This document shows positions 1-9,800 of a stretch of 64,000 bases of DNA, piece after piece. The position numbers and the translations under genes were made by a program. Each line of letters opens with the position of its first letter. Within the stretch, counting starts at the first letter, position 1. The stretch comes from an uncultured Christensenella sp. (GTDB lineage: Bacteria > Bacillota > Clostridia > Christensenellales > Borkfalkiaceae), in assembly GCA_910586035.1 (NCBI GenBank), contig CAJUHT010000002.1, forward strand, positions 101,024 through 165,023. The letters run 5' to 3'. The notes beneath the pieces are model-generated. The model made no database searches, had not been told where the DNA came from, and saw only the letters and a list, made by a program, of their open reading frames with translations.

Positions 1-968
1 GCGCTTTCTTCCGCTTCTTTTACAATTTCGGGAAAAGGTTTTTCGGGGCACAGCTCGTCGCGCAGGCGGTTTACCACCCACATTCCCATAATGTTCTTCT
101 GGTAGCGGTAATAGCCTATACCGCCCTCGTTTGAGTAGTTGGCTTTGCGGCTGTTTTCGTCCGTTATTGCCTGCGGCAACTTTATTCCGAGTAACGACCA
201 GGTGCCACTCGATATGTACGGGCTATTCTCCGTCATAGGTATTCCCTCTACCGCGCTTGCCGTATCGTGCGTGGCGGGCAATACCACGGTTGAGCTAAAA
301 CCTATTTCTTCCGCAATTACTTTCTTCAACCCGCCCACAACCGTTTGCGGAGGGGAAAGCTCCTTAAATAATTTACGGTTAAAACCCAATAAATCAAGCA
401 TATTCCCGTCCCAATCGCACGTTTCGGCGTTTACAAGCCCCGTGCTTGTGGCGTTTGTATACTCCTGCTTTTTAACGCCCGTCAACAAAAAATTGAGATA
501 GTCGGGTAGCATTAAAAAGCTTTCCGCTTTATCGAGCTTTCCGCTGAATTTATCCGCGTAGAGCTGGTATGCGGTATTGAACGGCTGAAACTGTATTCCC
601 GTGCTCTTATACAATTGGTCAAAGGATATTATGCGGTGAACGCCGTCAATTACACTTTCGGTACGCCCGTCGCGGTAGGCGAACACCTCGCCTATAAGCT
701 TGTCCGCGCCGTCCAAAAGCGCGTAGTCCACAGCCCAGGTGTCTATGCCTATGCTTGCGGGCGTATACCCCTTTTCCCTTGCCGCTTTAAGTCCGTTTAC
801 AACCTCTTTAAACAGCCTTTGCGTATCCCATACAAGACGACCGTCTTTACTTTCAACACCGTTTTTAAAGCGGTACACCTCTTCCGTCTTTATTTCGCCG
901 CTCTCTTCCCAGCCGACTATATGCCGCCCGCTCGAAGCGCCTATGTCTATTGCAAGATAATATTTCAT
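1..968 (-). CDS. rhaB: Rhamnulokinase (FGGY family), C-terminus cut by window edge
   Basis: FGGY carbohydrate kinases of this subtype phosphorylate L-rhamnulose with ATP in the cytoplasm. I translated the minus strand from the ATG at 968: it opens MKYYLAIDIGASSGRHIVGW, the ATP-binding DIGASSGR signature of rhamnulokinases. Further in come an IGIDTWAVDYALLD segment, a YRDGRT segment and SSGTWSLLG, all typical of RhaB. About 322 of the usual 470-490 codons are present; the frame is open to base 1, so the gene is truncated only by the window. It is the last visible gene of a minus-strand run starting at 6736, 44 bases after an MgtC-like gene. A related FGGY kinase (for example fuculokinase) is possible but DIGASSGR favours RhaB. 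Confidence 0.88.
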   Translation of the reverse strand, partial: MKYYLAIDIGASSGRHIVGWEESGEIKTEEVYRFKNGVESKDGRLVWDTQRLFKEVVNGLKAAREKGYTPASIGIDTWAVDYALLDGADKLIGEVFAYRDGRTESVIDGVHRIISFDQLYKSTGIQFQPFNTAYQLYADKFSGKLDKAESFLMLPDYLNFLLTGVKKQEYTNATSTGLVNAETCDWDGNMLDLLGFNRKLFKELSPPQTVVGGLKKVIAEEIGFSSTVVLPATHDTASAVEGIPMTENSPYISSGTWSLLGIKLPQAITDENSRKANYSNEGGIGYYRYQKNIMGMWVVNRLRDELCPEKPFPEIVKEAEES

Positions 969-1012
969 TTAGGTTTCCTGAACTTTATCGCGCTGTTTTA
1001 CCTGCGCAACCT

Positions 1013-1672
1013 TTACTCCTGGTCGCACCGTTCGAGGGAGATTATATAGTCGTTTTCAGCCATAATCTCGTTGAGCCGTTGCGAAGAATATTCCTTATCC
1101 GTATTTAATACCGCGCTGTAAACGGTGCACCCGTCGTCCCGCCTGATTACAAGGCTGTTGAAATGCTCTACGCAAAACAGCTCCTTTATCCTCTCGCTTT
1201 CGGCTTGCGTATTTTTAAAGACAATGTTTAAATGGTAAAAGCGTTTGGGAAGAAAAAGACGGCACCTGATATGGCAGATACACTGCACGGCTATTATGAT
1301 TACCGTTGCGCCGACGGCTACGATATACAGTCCCGCGCCTGCCGCCATACCTACGCCCGCGGTAGTCCACACGCCCGCCGCAGTAGTAAGCCCGCACATC
1401 TTCTGTCCCCTGAACATAATGATGCCCGCGCCGAGAAAGCCTATCCCCGAAACAATTTGCGCGGCAACGCGCGCCGAGTCGGCACTGTCGCCGCCGAAGC
1501 CGTATTTGCTTACTACGGTTAAGAGCGCCGCGCCCACGCAAACGATTATGTGCGTGCGTATGCCCGCTTCCTTATACCTTAACTTGCGCTCGAAACCGAT
1601 TGCAAACCCGAGGAACACGGCGAGAAGCACGCCCACCAAATTTAACAACTCATATAAAACTTCCCGCCACAT
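1013..1672 (-). CDS. MgtC/SapB family membrane protein
   Basis: This 219-residue protein has the MgtC/SapB N-terminal membrane domain: a first helix (about residues 8-26), then GFERKLRYKEAGIRTHIIVC, then helices containing GIGFLGAGIIM and LTTAAGVWTTAGVGMA, which are the hallmark segments of the family. Four to five membrane segments occupy residues 8-135. The remaining 85 residues form a soluble tail resembling the small C-terminal domain of some family members. MgtC proteins are linked to Mg2+ limitation and ATP synthase control in some pathogens; in most Firmicutes the role is unknown. GGGG lies 8 bases before the ATG. No magnesium riboswitch is visible upstream. The family is clear, the function is not. 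Confidence 0.88.
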   Translation of the reverse strand: MWREVLYELLNLVGVLLAVFLGFAIGFERKLRYKEAGIRTHIIVCVGAALLTVVSKYGFGGDSADSARVAAQIVSGIGFLGAGIIMFRGQKMCGLTTAAGVWTTAGVGMAAGAGLYIVAVGATVIIIAVQCICHIRCRLFLPKRFYHLNIVFKNTQAESERIKELFCVEHFNSLVIRRDDGCTVYSAVLNTDKEYSSQRLNEIMAENDYIISLERCDQE

Positions 1673-1703
1673 TTAAAGCCCCTTTTTTAGTCCCGCGGTT
1701 TGT

Positions 1704-2384
1704 TCAGTTTTGCGCCGCCGCGCCGAAAATTCTTTTTGCTATTTCCGCCATACCGCAGTCGCCGGGATGAGCGGCAACCCCCGCGTGGCTGAACTTACCT
1801 ACGGCTTTCATTTTGTCCTGCCGCCCCAAATCGTGCAACCTTACAAACGCGTAGCCGCCCTCTCTTGCAAACTCTTCAACAAAACTATCGAACGGCTGAT
1901 ACTCCCAGAAGAGGTCGGTGCAGACGGCACGCGCGCCGTTTGCGGTAAAACGCTTAACAAGCTGTGCGTACTGCCCTTTAAACTCTTCGAGCCGTTGCGT
2001 AAGATTGGCGTTTTCCCCCAGCCTTACTATAACCAAATCGGCGTTGAAATTCAAAGCAGAAGCGTAACGCGTTTCAAACAGAGCCGCGTCGCCCGAACGC
2101 TCCCACTCGCTTAAATTGGCTATGCAGTAGGACAGGCGTTTGCCACTTGCTTCGAAGAGGCTTACAAGGCGGTGAACGTAGTCGTTTTGCAACGAGCTTG
2201 CCGCCATACCCCAATCGCCGCGCCAGCCCAGATTTTCCGCAACGCCGTGCCGCGTGATTGAATTACCCAAAAAAGTTATTTTCAAGTCCGCGCCCTCTTT
2301 CAGGTTAAACGACACGCTGTCGCCGTCTTTCAACTGACCCGAAGCGGGCACGTCGTTTTTTATTAAATCTTCCGAAATTTTCAT
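1704..2384 (-). CDS. SGNH/GDSL-type hydrolase
   Basis: The 226-residue protein looks like a cytoplasmic SGNH hydrolase, the esterase/deacetylase fold. It has block I as FLGNSITRHG with the nucleophile Ser about residue 42, the usual tryptophan-rich segment LGWRGDWGMAAS, a block III-like RLGENANL near residue 125, and a C-terminal His in HPGDCGMAEIA near residue 207. The Asp expected three residues before that His (DxxH) is not there; the segment reads AGVAAHP. It may therefore work with a Ser-His dyad or be weakly active. No signal peptide is present. Such enzymes next to glycosidases often remove acetyl groups from oligosaccharides; that role is inference. A TATAAT-like box lies about 105 bases upstream (2487-2492) without a good -35. 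Confidence 0.8.
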   Translation of the reverse strand: MKISEDLIKNDVPASGQLKDGDSVSFNLKEGADLKITFLGNSITRHGVAENLGWRGDWGMAASSLQNDYVHRLVSLFEASGKRLSYCIANLSEWERSGDAALFETRYASALNFNADLVIVRLGENANLTQRLEEFKGQYAQLVKRFTANGARAVCTDLFWEYQPFDSFVEEFAREGGYAFVRLHDLGRQDKMKAVGKFSHAGVAAHPGDCGMAEIAKRIFGAAAQN

Positions 2385-2542
2385 TTCCGTTTCCTTAATA
2401 CAAGCGTTGCTTGCAAAGTTTGTTTGCCGCCAAACTTATTGCCTTAAACGAGAGAGCGCCGCGTTTTAAAACTTTATGCCCCCTCTATTATATGTATCAA
2501 GCTTGCAAATTCCGCTATTTACTCCGCGACTTTGCGTAGGCG

Positions 2543-3778
2543 TTAATTAAGCATATCTATTACGGGCAGGTTGTGGCTTAAAAAACCGGGGTGCATAAAG
2601 TGCTCGCCGGTGTCGGGGTGATAACTTTCAAACAGGTCGCCCTCGTTATCGAGCGCCTTGTTTAAAAGCTTAACCGTCTTGTCCTTTAAAATTCGGGCAA
2701 GCTCCCGTTTATTATAATTTACAAGCCCCTTATAAACGCAGTAGTTGGCGATAACCCAGACCGCACCCAGCCAATTGGAGGGGTTGCCCGCGCTCTTTAC
2801 AAGGCTGTACATCTTTTCGTTTTTGGCAAGCGTCCTTATGCCGTACCCGGCAAGAAAATCGTCGTTTTCGGTGAGGTGCGCGCACAGCCTTTCCGCCTGA
2901 ATATCGTTGCAGATACCCGCGTACATAGGCAGAAAGCAGCCCCAAAAGCGCACTTTTAAAGGAAACGCATTCCAATGTGGAGCAAGCCCCGAATGCAATT
3001 CCACACCCTTTACTACGCAACGGTTTTTGTATACGCCTATATCCTGCGAATAATAAATACCGTCGCGCTCGTCCCACATCTCTCTGTTTATCGCGTCTTT
3101 AAGCTTTTCGGCTTTATCGAGCGCGAGCTTGGCGCGCCCGTCGCCCGACCTTGTTAAAATTTCAGCCAAAGCTTTGTATTCAAGATAGATAAAGCAGTTT
3201 AAAAATATATCCGCGGCGCTGTTTTTTGGGCGGTAAAATACGGTGGGGTTATTGTCGACGCCCACCATAATATCGTCCTTCCAGAAGTACAGCCCCGACT
3301 TTTCGTCGTACTGCTCCTCCTCGAAATAATGCATATACTTTATCAGCTTTTCAACGTTTAAACCGTAGTCGCCCGCAAAATCGCTTGCAAGCAATGCAAA
3401 CTGACACAGGAACGGCAGATGCTGGTTAAGCGGCGTTCCCTTTGCGTGCTCCTGCTGAAAAAAGCCCTCGAAAAGTCCGCCCGCGGAAACCATTATGGGA
3501 ATATAGCCGTCTTGCTCCTGCGCGTCGAGAAAGTTTATTACGCTTCCGCAGATGTGTTCTGTCGCCGTCTTTTTGGAAACGCCCGCGCGGAACAGCTCCT
3601 CCTCGCCGAAAACTTCGAAAGCCCGCTTTATGGACAGCGCTTCCCAATAGGCGTCCCAGCCCCAAAGCTCGGTTAAATATCCCGTGCCGGGAACGATGAA
3701 AGGCTTTTTCAGATTTTTAACGGGCGGTTTTAATACGTCTTTGAAATGTGCAAGTAAATATTTTTCGATATTATTCAT
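2543..3778 (-). CDS. Trehalase-like (alpha/alpha)6-barrel glycosidase (GH37/GH63 type)
   Basis: The 411-residue protein lacks a signal peptide and resembles trehalases and GH63-like enzymes. Residues 28-46 read FIVPGTGYLTELWGWDAYW, closely matching trehalase signature 1 (PGGRFxExYxWDxY). Near residue 340 is GNPSNWLGAVWVIANY, the position of signature 2, and the C-terminus has HPDTGEHFMHPGFLSHN, typical of the barrel's last helices. It would hydrolyse an alpha-glucoside such as trehalose or a related disaccharide in the cytosol, but substrate cannot be read from the motifs. It overlaps the upstream metallo-hydrolase gene by 8 bases, so the two are translationally coupled. Confidence 0.75.
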   Translation of the reverse strand: MNNIEKYLLAHFKDVLKPPVKNLKKPFIVPGTGYLTELWGWDAYWEALSIKRAFEVFGEEELFRAGVSKKTATEHICGSVINFLDAQEQDGYIPIMVSAGGLFEGFFQQEHAKGTPLNQHLPFLCQFALLASDFAGDYGLNVEKLIKYMHYFEEEQYDEKSGLYFWKDDIMVGVDNNPTVFYRPKNSAADIFLNCFIYLEYKALAEILTRSGDGRAKLALDKAEKLKDAINREMWDERDGIYYSQDIGVYKNRCVVKGVELHSGLAPHWNAFPLKVRFWGCFLPMYAGICNDIQAERLCAHLTENDDFLAGYGIRTLAKNEKMYSLVKSAGNPSNWLGAVWVIANYCVYKGLVNYNKRELARILKDKTVKLLNKALDNEGDLFESYHPDTGEHFMHPGFLSHNLPVIDMLN

Positions 3779-4607
3779 TTTCCAATTCCATTCCGTCGTA
3801 AGAAATAATTATTCGACTGTCTTTGAAATATTCTTCAATCTCTTCGTGCAGTCCGCAGTGATTGTGCGTAATGTGCGAGATTACAAACTTTGTACCCGCG
3901 TCGATTTTGCCCGCGCTTTCAAGCTGACTTTTAAGTTGCCTGTTCTGCTGAAAATTCATATGGTAAACGTAGTAATTTACGCCCATAGTTCCGTCGGCAA
4001 TTACGCAAGAATATTTGCGCGGATACTTTATTATGAACGAGAGCGTTTCTTCCGTTGGATAACCGCCGTCCAAAAGGTACAAAAGCGCGCTTTTGCCGTC
4101 GTCTATTATGTAGTTGAACGCAACCTGCTCGGGCGCGTGGTTCGCCTTTAACGGCGTTACCGCATACCCGCCAATTAACGCGCTTTCAAAAGGTTTAAGC
4201 GTGTGAAAGACGATTTTTTTGCGGATTTCTTCCCTTATGGGGAAAAGGCTGTAATAGCCGTTAAACAACCTTTCAACGTCGGCGTTGCCGTAAACGTGCA
4301 TATTTTCATACGTCAATACGGGCGCAAAATCCGTACCCCTCGTACTGAAAAGATTGGGGCAGTAATGGTCGTCGTGAACGTGGGTAATAAGCAAATGCTC
4401 TATATCCCCCAAATTCAGCCCGTTGCCCATAAAGTGCATATGCGTGTCCGCGGGCAAATCTATTAAAAGTTTACCGTCGATAAGCGTTTGTGAAAGGGAG
4501 CGCAACGACTTGCCGCCCGCCTTTCTTGCGGCGTTGCAGTGCGCGCAACCGCAAAACAGAGCGGGATAGCCCTCCCCGCCGCCTGAGCCGAGTATCTTAA
4601 TTTTCAT
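3771..4607 (-). CDS. PhnP-like metallo-beta-lactamase-fold hydrolase
   Basis: This 278-residue protein has the metal-binding motif THVHDDH near residues 94-100 (HxHxDH), the core of the metallo-beta-lactamase fold, and an N-terminal GSGGGEGYPALFCGCAHC segment whose cysteines match the structural zinc site of PhnP-like phosphodiesterases. Later metal ligands are plausible at NHAPEQ and at SHITHNHCGLHEE near the C-terminus. PhnP acts on cyclic ribose phosphates; many relatives have other phosphodiester or lactone substrates, so the substrate is open. It overlaps YdcF by 4 bases (ATGA) and the trehalase-like gene by 8. Confidence 0.82.
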   Translation of the reverse strand: MKIKILGSGGGEGYPALFCGCAHCNAARKAGGKSLRSLSQTLIDGKLLIDLPADTHMHFMGNGLNLGDIEHLLITHVHDDHYCPNLFSTRGTDFAPVLTYENMHVYGNADVERLFNGYYSLFPIREEIRKKIVFHTLKPFESALIGGYAVTPLKANHAPEQVAFNYIIDDGKSALLYLLDGGYPTEETLSFIIKYPRKYSCVIADGTMGVNYYVYHMNFQQNRQLKSQLESAGKIDAGTKFVISHITHNHCGLHEEIEEYFKDSRIIISYDGMELENE

Positions 4608-5170
4608 AAACCCAAATCCTCTATTCGCCCTTGTTCAACCAACTGTTTTAAAATTTTCACTTCGTTTTCCACACAGTTTTTAAGGCGTTCGTCATTTTTC
4701 CACAGCTCGCGCTGCCTCTCGCACCCCTCCGTGTAGCCGTAAACTCTAATAAACGACGGCAACAGAATTTTTGCGAGGCACAGCGCCCTCTTCATATGAA
4801 ACGGTTCGGTTATAACCGTTATGCTTTCAACTTTCATAATATCCGCGCGCTTACATATTTCGGTAAGCGCGCAGGTCATATTCTGAATGGTGTCGTACGC
4901 GCGCGGCTCCTCTATTATCGCCTCTTCCGGCACGCCGCACCTTACAAGCTCTCTGCGGAGTACCGAACATTCAGTAACGCTCTTGTCGGAAACAGCCGCG
5001 CCGCTGGCAATCAATTGCGCCGTTCCGCCCTTTTTATAAAAGTCGGCGGCGATTTGCGCGCGCAACTTTGCATACTCGGGCGCGGCGCCCAGTACGATTG
5101 CATAGTCGCTCCGCACAACGGTATCGTAATTTTCACCGAATAAAATTTTGTCAGTTTTTTTAGTATCCAT
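4604..5170 (-). CDS. YdcF-like (DUF218) protein
   Basis: The 188-residue protein matches the DUF218/YdcF fold: an opening strand DYAIVLGAAPEY, a helix with LRAQIAADFYKKGG, then LIASGAAVSDKSVTECSVLR and VPEEAIIEEPRAYDTIQNM, the conserved ligand segment of the family (usually E..S..T..N). VITEPFHMKRAL corresponds to the conserved T..FH..R segment. Many relatives carry membrane helices; this one has none and is probably cytosolic. E. coli YdcF binds S-adenosylmethionine in vitro but its role is unknown. It starts 4 bases after the upstream stop and has no clear ribosome binding site, so translational coupling is likely. Confidence 0.82.
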   Translation of the reverse strand: MDTKKTDKILFGENYDTVVRSDYAIVLGAAPEYAKLRAQIAADFYKKGGTAQLIASGAAVSDKSVTECSVLRRELVRCGVPEEAIIEEPRAYDTIQNMTCALTEICKRADIMKVESITVITEPFHMKRALCLAKILLPSFIRVYGYTEGCERQRELWKNDERLKNCVENEVKILKQLVEQGRIEDLGL

Positions 5171-5173
5171 AAA

Positions 5174-6736
5174 TCAGCAGGCGCCGTTTATAAGCGTTAC
5201 GGGAACGTAACATTTTTCTCCCCTGCCGTTAGAAGAAATTTCCAAAATCAGCTCGTACTTATAATTTTTGAGCATTGCGGGGGTAAACGTAAGCTCGAAC
5301 GAATTGGTGTGGCTAACTTTGCTTCCGTGCCAATGTTCTAACCCTACCGCCCTGACGGCGCCGTTTACAGTATTCCACTCATCCGGAATTCCTATTACCC
5401 GCACGGTTAAATATTGCGATAAATACAGTTTATTGCATAAGGTAACCGTAAGGGTTTTTTGCACGCCCTCCTCTATTTTTACAAGCGTTTCGCCGTAGTC
5501 GAGCTTGACGGTTAAAGAGGGGAAATGGAAGCGCGCGGCAGACGGGCTTTCCGCCAACAGCTCTTTAAAATTTTCCTGCTGATAGGGGTAAAACGCGTTT
5601 TCGTCGTACTTAAAACTGCCAGCCGCAACAACTTCGAACCCGTTTTCGGTAAACGCGCACCTTTCAAAGGACACTGCGGGGAATTGCTTTACAACCCTTT
5701 CGCACAGCGCGGAAACCGTTTCGGGCACGTTTAAAAGCAGGTCGGGGCGCAACGTGCAAACGGCTATTTTTTCCGAACAGCCCTTTTTCCACTTTTCGGG
5801 AATACTTTCCTCGCCGCCGATTATACCGAGCAGGGCGCCCAGCGTTCCCGCGGTGCAGTCGGTATCCTCTCCGCAGTTGGTTGCAATGCATACCGATTTG
5901 CCGAACTCACCCCCGCCGTACAGCCAGCCTATTAAAATAATGCCTATGCTTGCGGGCGCGTCGTAGCCGTGCCTTGCCTTGGGAATGTCGCCGTCCTTTT
6001 TCTGCACGGGGCACTTTTCACACGCGGGCACGGAGGGCACGCCCTTCCACTCGCCGCCTATTTCGCCAAAGCTGGAAGGCTGGGCAATTAAAAGCTTTTT
6101 GCGCGCCGTTTTCCAATCCCCGCCGTCTTTGTAACACTTTAAAACGACTTCAACCGCGTTGCGCACGCCGCAGTTTTCGGGAACGTAGGAAAGACCTATT
6201 TCTATAAGCTTGTATATATCGCTCTCGAAAAACGCCGCCGCCTCTACCGCCGCGGTGAATACAGCCGCGTAAATACCCTCTCCGCTGTGGTCGACGCAAG
6301 CGTCGTAATAGGCGTAGTTTGCCGCAAGCGCGGGGTTGCCCGCGCACAGGCACGCCCATATTTCCGTACGTATCCAGGCGCCGTTGCTCTCCCTGTTTTC
6401 GTTGCGCATATAGCCCGAAAGGGGCGGAACTATGCCCACGGAGTAATTGTTTTTACCCGTGCCGTACTCGGATATTTCAGCGGAGATATAATTCTCCCAA
6501 TACTGCGCGAGGATATGGCTGTCTAAATTTTTGCCCTCGTGCTCGATTGCCGAAAGCCACACAAGCTGTAAATCGACGTCGTCGTTGGGCACGGGCGAGG
6601 ATACGTCCTGCATAAAGAAATCGATATCGTAAACGCCGCGGAAGCACTCGAAAGGAGCGCCCAGCGTGCCGCCGATATTTTTGCCGAGGTAACATCCCCT
6701 GACCTTTGAACAATAAGTTTTGTAATCGAGTTTCAT
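5174..6736 (-). CDS. ADP-ribosylglycohydrolase family protein
   Basis: The first 340 residues carry the DraG/ARH fold signatures: RGCYLGKNIGGTLGAPFE at the N-terminus, the metal-binding PNDDVDLQLVWL near residue 51, and GEDTDCTAGTLGALLG near residue 290, matching the GxDTDTxA motif. These ligate two Mg2+ ions in enzymes that remove ADP-ribose from proteins or small molecules. A C-terminal beta-rich domain of about 180 residues has no family I recognise. At 520 residues it is longer than DraG (about 300). Family members in sugar operons may act on other ribosyl or glycosyl substrates, so protein de-ADP-ribosylation is not proven. It heads a seven-gene run and shows a promoter so close to the ATG that the mRNA should be leaderless. 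Confidence 0.85.
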   Translation of the reverse strand: MKLDYKTYCSKVRGCYLGKNIGGTLGAPFECFRGVYDIDFFMQDVSSPVPNDDVDLQLVWLSAIEHEGKNLDSHILAQYWENYISAEISEYGTGKNNYSVGIVPPLSGYMRNENRESNGAWIRTEIWACLCAGNPALAANYAYYDACVDHSGEGIYAAVFTAAVEAAAFFESDIYKLIEIGLSYVPENCGVRNAVEVVLKCYKDGGDWKTARKKLLIAQPSSFGEIGGEWKGVPSVPACEKCPVQKKDGDIPKARHGYDAPASIGIILIGWLYGGGEFGKSVCIATNCGEDTDCTAGTLGALLGIIGGEESIPEKWKKGCSEKIAVCTLRPDLLLNVPETVSALCERVVKQFPAVSFERCAFTENGFEVVAAGSFKYDENAFYPYQQENFKELLAESPSAARFHFPSLTVKLDYGETLVKIEEGVQKTLTVTLCNKLYLSQYLTVRVIGIPDEWNTVNGAVRAVGLEHWHGSKVSHTNSFELTFTPAMLKNYKYELILEISSNGRGEKCYVPVTLINGAC

Positions 6737-6742
6737 AATTTA

Positions 6743-6770
6743 ATTATAGCACTTTACTTTTTAAATTCAA
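6743..6770 (-). promoter_or_regulatory. Promoter giving a probably leaderless transcript
   Basis: On the minus strand TTGAAT (6765-6770) is followed after 16 bases by a perfect TATAAT (6743-6748). Transcription should start about 7 bases past the -10 box, at or next to the A of the ATG at 6736. There is no Shine-Dalgarno sequence between the -10 box and the ATG. The box match is seen; leaderlessness is inferred. Confidence 0.7.
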
Positions 6771-6800
6771 GCCCCCAAAGGCACACGCCTTCGGGGGCTT
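6769..6800 (-). terminator. Hairpin terminator of the glycan transporter operon
   Basis: AAGCCCCCAAAGGC and GCCTTCGGGGGCTT form a 14-bp stem with one mismatch and a 4-base loop. It lies 18 bases after the stop of the large lipoprotein gene and overlaps the -35 region of the next promoter. The U-run on the minus strand is weak (TTGAATTT). Confidence 0.6.
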
Positions 6801-6817
6801 TGCCCTTTACCGTTGTA

Positions 6818-9800
6818 TTAAGCTTTGGGTACGCCGTAAAGCGAAGTTATATAGAACACGTCGCCCGCGGCACATTTATTAAGCCTTATTACCATATCCT
6901 TTAAGCCCGTTTCAAAAATTTTGGTTCCGTCAACGTTCCAAGGTCCGCCGTTCGGCAGAGCGGCAGTCAGACTGATACGCGTCCACTGTCCCGCAGTAAG
7001 CGCGGTATCTCCGCACCAATACGCGCCGACCTCCGCCGAAGCCGCTTCCGTATAGACGTAGAAGTAAACCTCGCTGTATTTGCTTAAATCGGTTACGAAG
7101 TTGAGGCTTGCCGCCAATCCGCAATCGCTTCCGCCCGCCGTAACTTTCAACGAACCTGCTTCGGATACGGGTCTGTCGGCGTCCGCAGTAGTGCACTTTT
7201 TATCGGTTACGTACTCCATATCACCTATATTTGTAACAATTTTGCTGTAAGACAAATCGGTGATTCTGTTTCCGTCGCTCTTTTCAACGTCGAACGACCT
7301 TATCGAAGATATGTATATGGTTTTGCCCTGAGCGTTCTCTCCGAATATGCGCAGTACGATTTCGTCGCCGTGCTTGTCGTAGCCTATCGCCTTGGTATTC
7401 AAAACGACCCTCGTCCATTTGTTAGCCGCAAGAGTATGGTTGCAACACCACCAGGCGCCCATATTTATAGTGCCGCTATCGGGTGTATACGCGTAGAATT
7501 CTATATACTGCGAGTATTGGCTCTTGTTGAGGATTATGCCCGTTTCCGCGCTTGCTATATTGGATATTTTAATCGAGCCCGCATCTTCGCCGTAGCGCTG
7601 TTCGGTGCTGTATGCCACGGTGTTGCCGTTTGCGTTTATAGTCGCAACGCCGAACTCGCTTGCTTGAAGCAATATATCCGTACCCTCTTTTTGAAGGTTG
7701 AGTTTATAGCTTGCGCTCTGCGCGTTTGCCGCCGAATAGGTAACGGTGATTGCCTGCGAGCCGGCATATTCGGGAACGGTGATTTTGCCGTTGCTTACAG
7801 CAAGGTTATTGCCAGCCGCGTCCTTTACGGAAACGGTAATCTGATTGTCGTATTCCTTACCGAACAGGTCGACGACTTTCTTGGGCAATACGGGAAGGGT
7901 GTACTCGCTACCGCTGTATTTGACTACTTTGCCGTTTTCAGCATTTTCGATTTCTACTACCAGCTTACTCTGCGAGAATGCGGCAACCCTCTCTTCGCCC
8001 CACATATATTCGGGGTCGGAAAGTTCCTTTTTGTTTAGCCAGCCGCCGCAAGCCGTTGTGCCTACGCCGAACTTGTCGCCCGTCGTCTTGAAATCGTAAG
8101 TCTGGTCGAATACCAGCTCGCCGTCGAAGAGGAGCATATAGCGGTCGCCGTTTCTTACAGCCGTAACTTCAACGGGGTTTTCCGCCGTTGCTGCGTCGAA
8201 CTTGGCGATTATATCAAGACCTACGTTTTTAGTATCGCCCGAATAGCTGAATATCTTAGCGCCGTCGCCGAGGTTAGTGCCCATCGCGTGGAATTCTACG
8301 CCCACGTCGTCGTGCATACGCACCTGTATGGAGGCGTTGTCGCCAACCATTATACAGAACGCTCTCCACGCGTCCACGTGCCCGACGTTGTAGTCGGCTT
8401 TAATTACCCAATTCTTTGCCGAACCTATCGCCTTGCCCGTAAACTGATATGCGCCATTCGACCAGCCGTACTCCCACTTTTCCGCGTTTGAAGCGTCTAC
8501 GTAAGTAAACTCTTCGCCGAAGTTTATGAAAGTAGCTTCTATTCTGTGCGTTGCCGTGGAAGTTACGAACGTGTTGCCCGCAACGGCGTTTCCGTCCACC
8601 TTGAAGCCGTTGAACAGCTTGCCGGCTTCGGGAGTGCCCGTGTATTTGAGCGTTACCGTAACGCCGCGCGCATAAACGATTTCGCCGTCCGCAGTCTGAC
8701 AGCCGTCGCCCAAAGTTAAGGTGGCAATATCGGTGAATACCGCCGAGAACTCTACCGCCGACGAACCGAGCGTGTAGTTGTTGCCTTCGAACTCGTCGCC
8801 GTTTGCCGCAAAGCACTTAAACTTTTTGCCTGCGGGCGCGCCCGTCGCTTCCAACGTTACCGTTTCGCCCTCTTTATACTTACTGCCGTGCGTAGGCTGG
8901 GAAATGCTGAAATATTCCGCGGTGTCGGCTTTCTTGGTTACTTCCACGTCGGGGAAAGGTACGCCGTATACAGCCGTTACGTACACTTCCGCCCCGGCAT
9001 AGCCGTCCCTTGCGCGGTAGATAAATCCGCCGAGTCCTTCGCTCCAAACGCCCTTTTCGGAAACGTTAAGGGGGTTATCGCTTCTGCTGAACTTTACTTT
9101 CGTCCACTTGCCGGGAACAAGTTGGGTATCGCAACACCACCAGCCGCCTAACCAGATACCGCTGGCTTCCGTATAAGCATAGTAATAAAGCTCTTTATAT
9201 GCGTCCAATTCAGCCTTGGATACGCCGTTATTCAAACCGAACGCCTGCTCGCCGCCGCTGCTTAAAGTAACTTTGAGCGAATTGCCTGCGTCTACCGTCT
9301 TATCCTCTCCGTCGTAACCCTTGGTCGTTACGTACTCGATTGAAGTAGGTTTCCAGCCGTTTTGCGTGGGATGGTACACCAGACCGTTCTCTTCGCCCGC
9401 CTTGCTGATATCGCTGAGCTTGGAGTTATCGTTTGCCACCCTGTCAAGGTAATTTACGGTTATCTCGTGCGTGGCGCCGCTGGGAGTGATTGTGTCGCCG
9501 CCAATAGCTACGCCGTCGACTTTAAAGCCTGCAAAGTATTTGTCCGCGGGGCTCATACTTGTGTAAACAAGCTTGATATGCGCGCCCTGCGCCACAGTAA
9601 TACTGCCCGTCTGACCGTCTTCCGTTGCGATGCCGTCCGCCAGATTAAGCACGGAAGGCGTCATATAAACAGCCTCTACGCTGTGCGCGGATTTGGTAAC
9701 CGTAAACCTGTTGCCGTCAATCTGCACGCCGTCTACAAGGTAGTATGCAAACACCTTGCCAGCGGGTGCGTCCGCGTGGGTAAGCTGAACGATTTCACCC

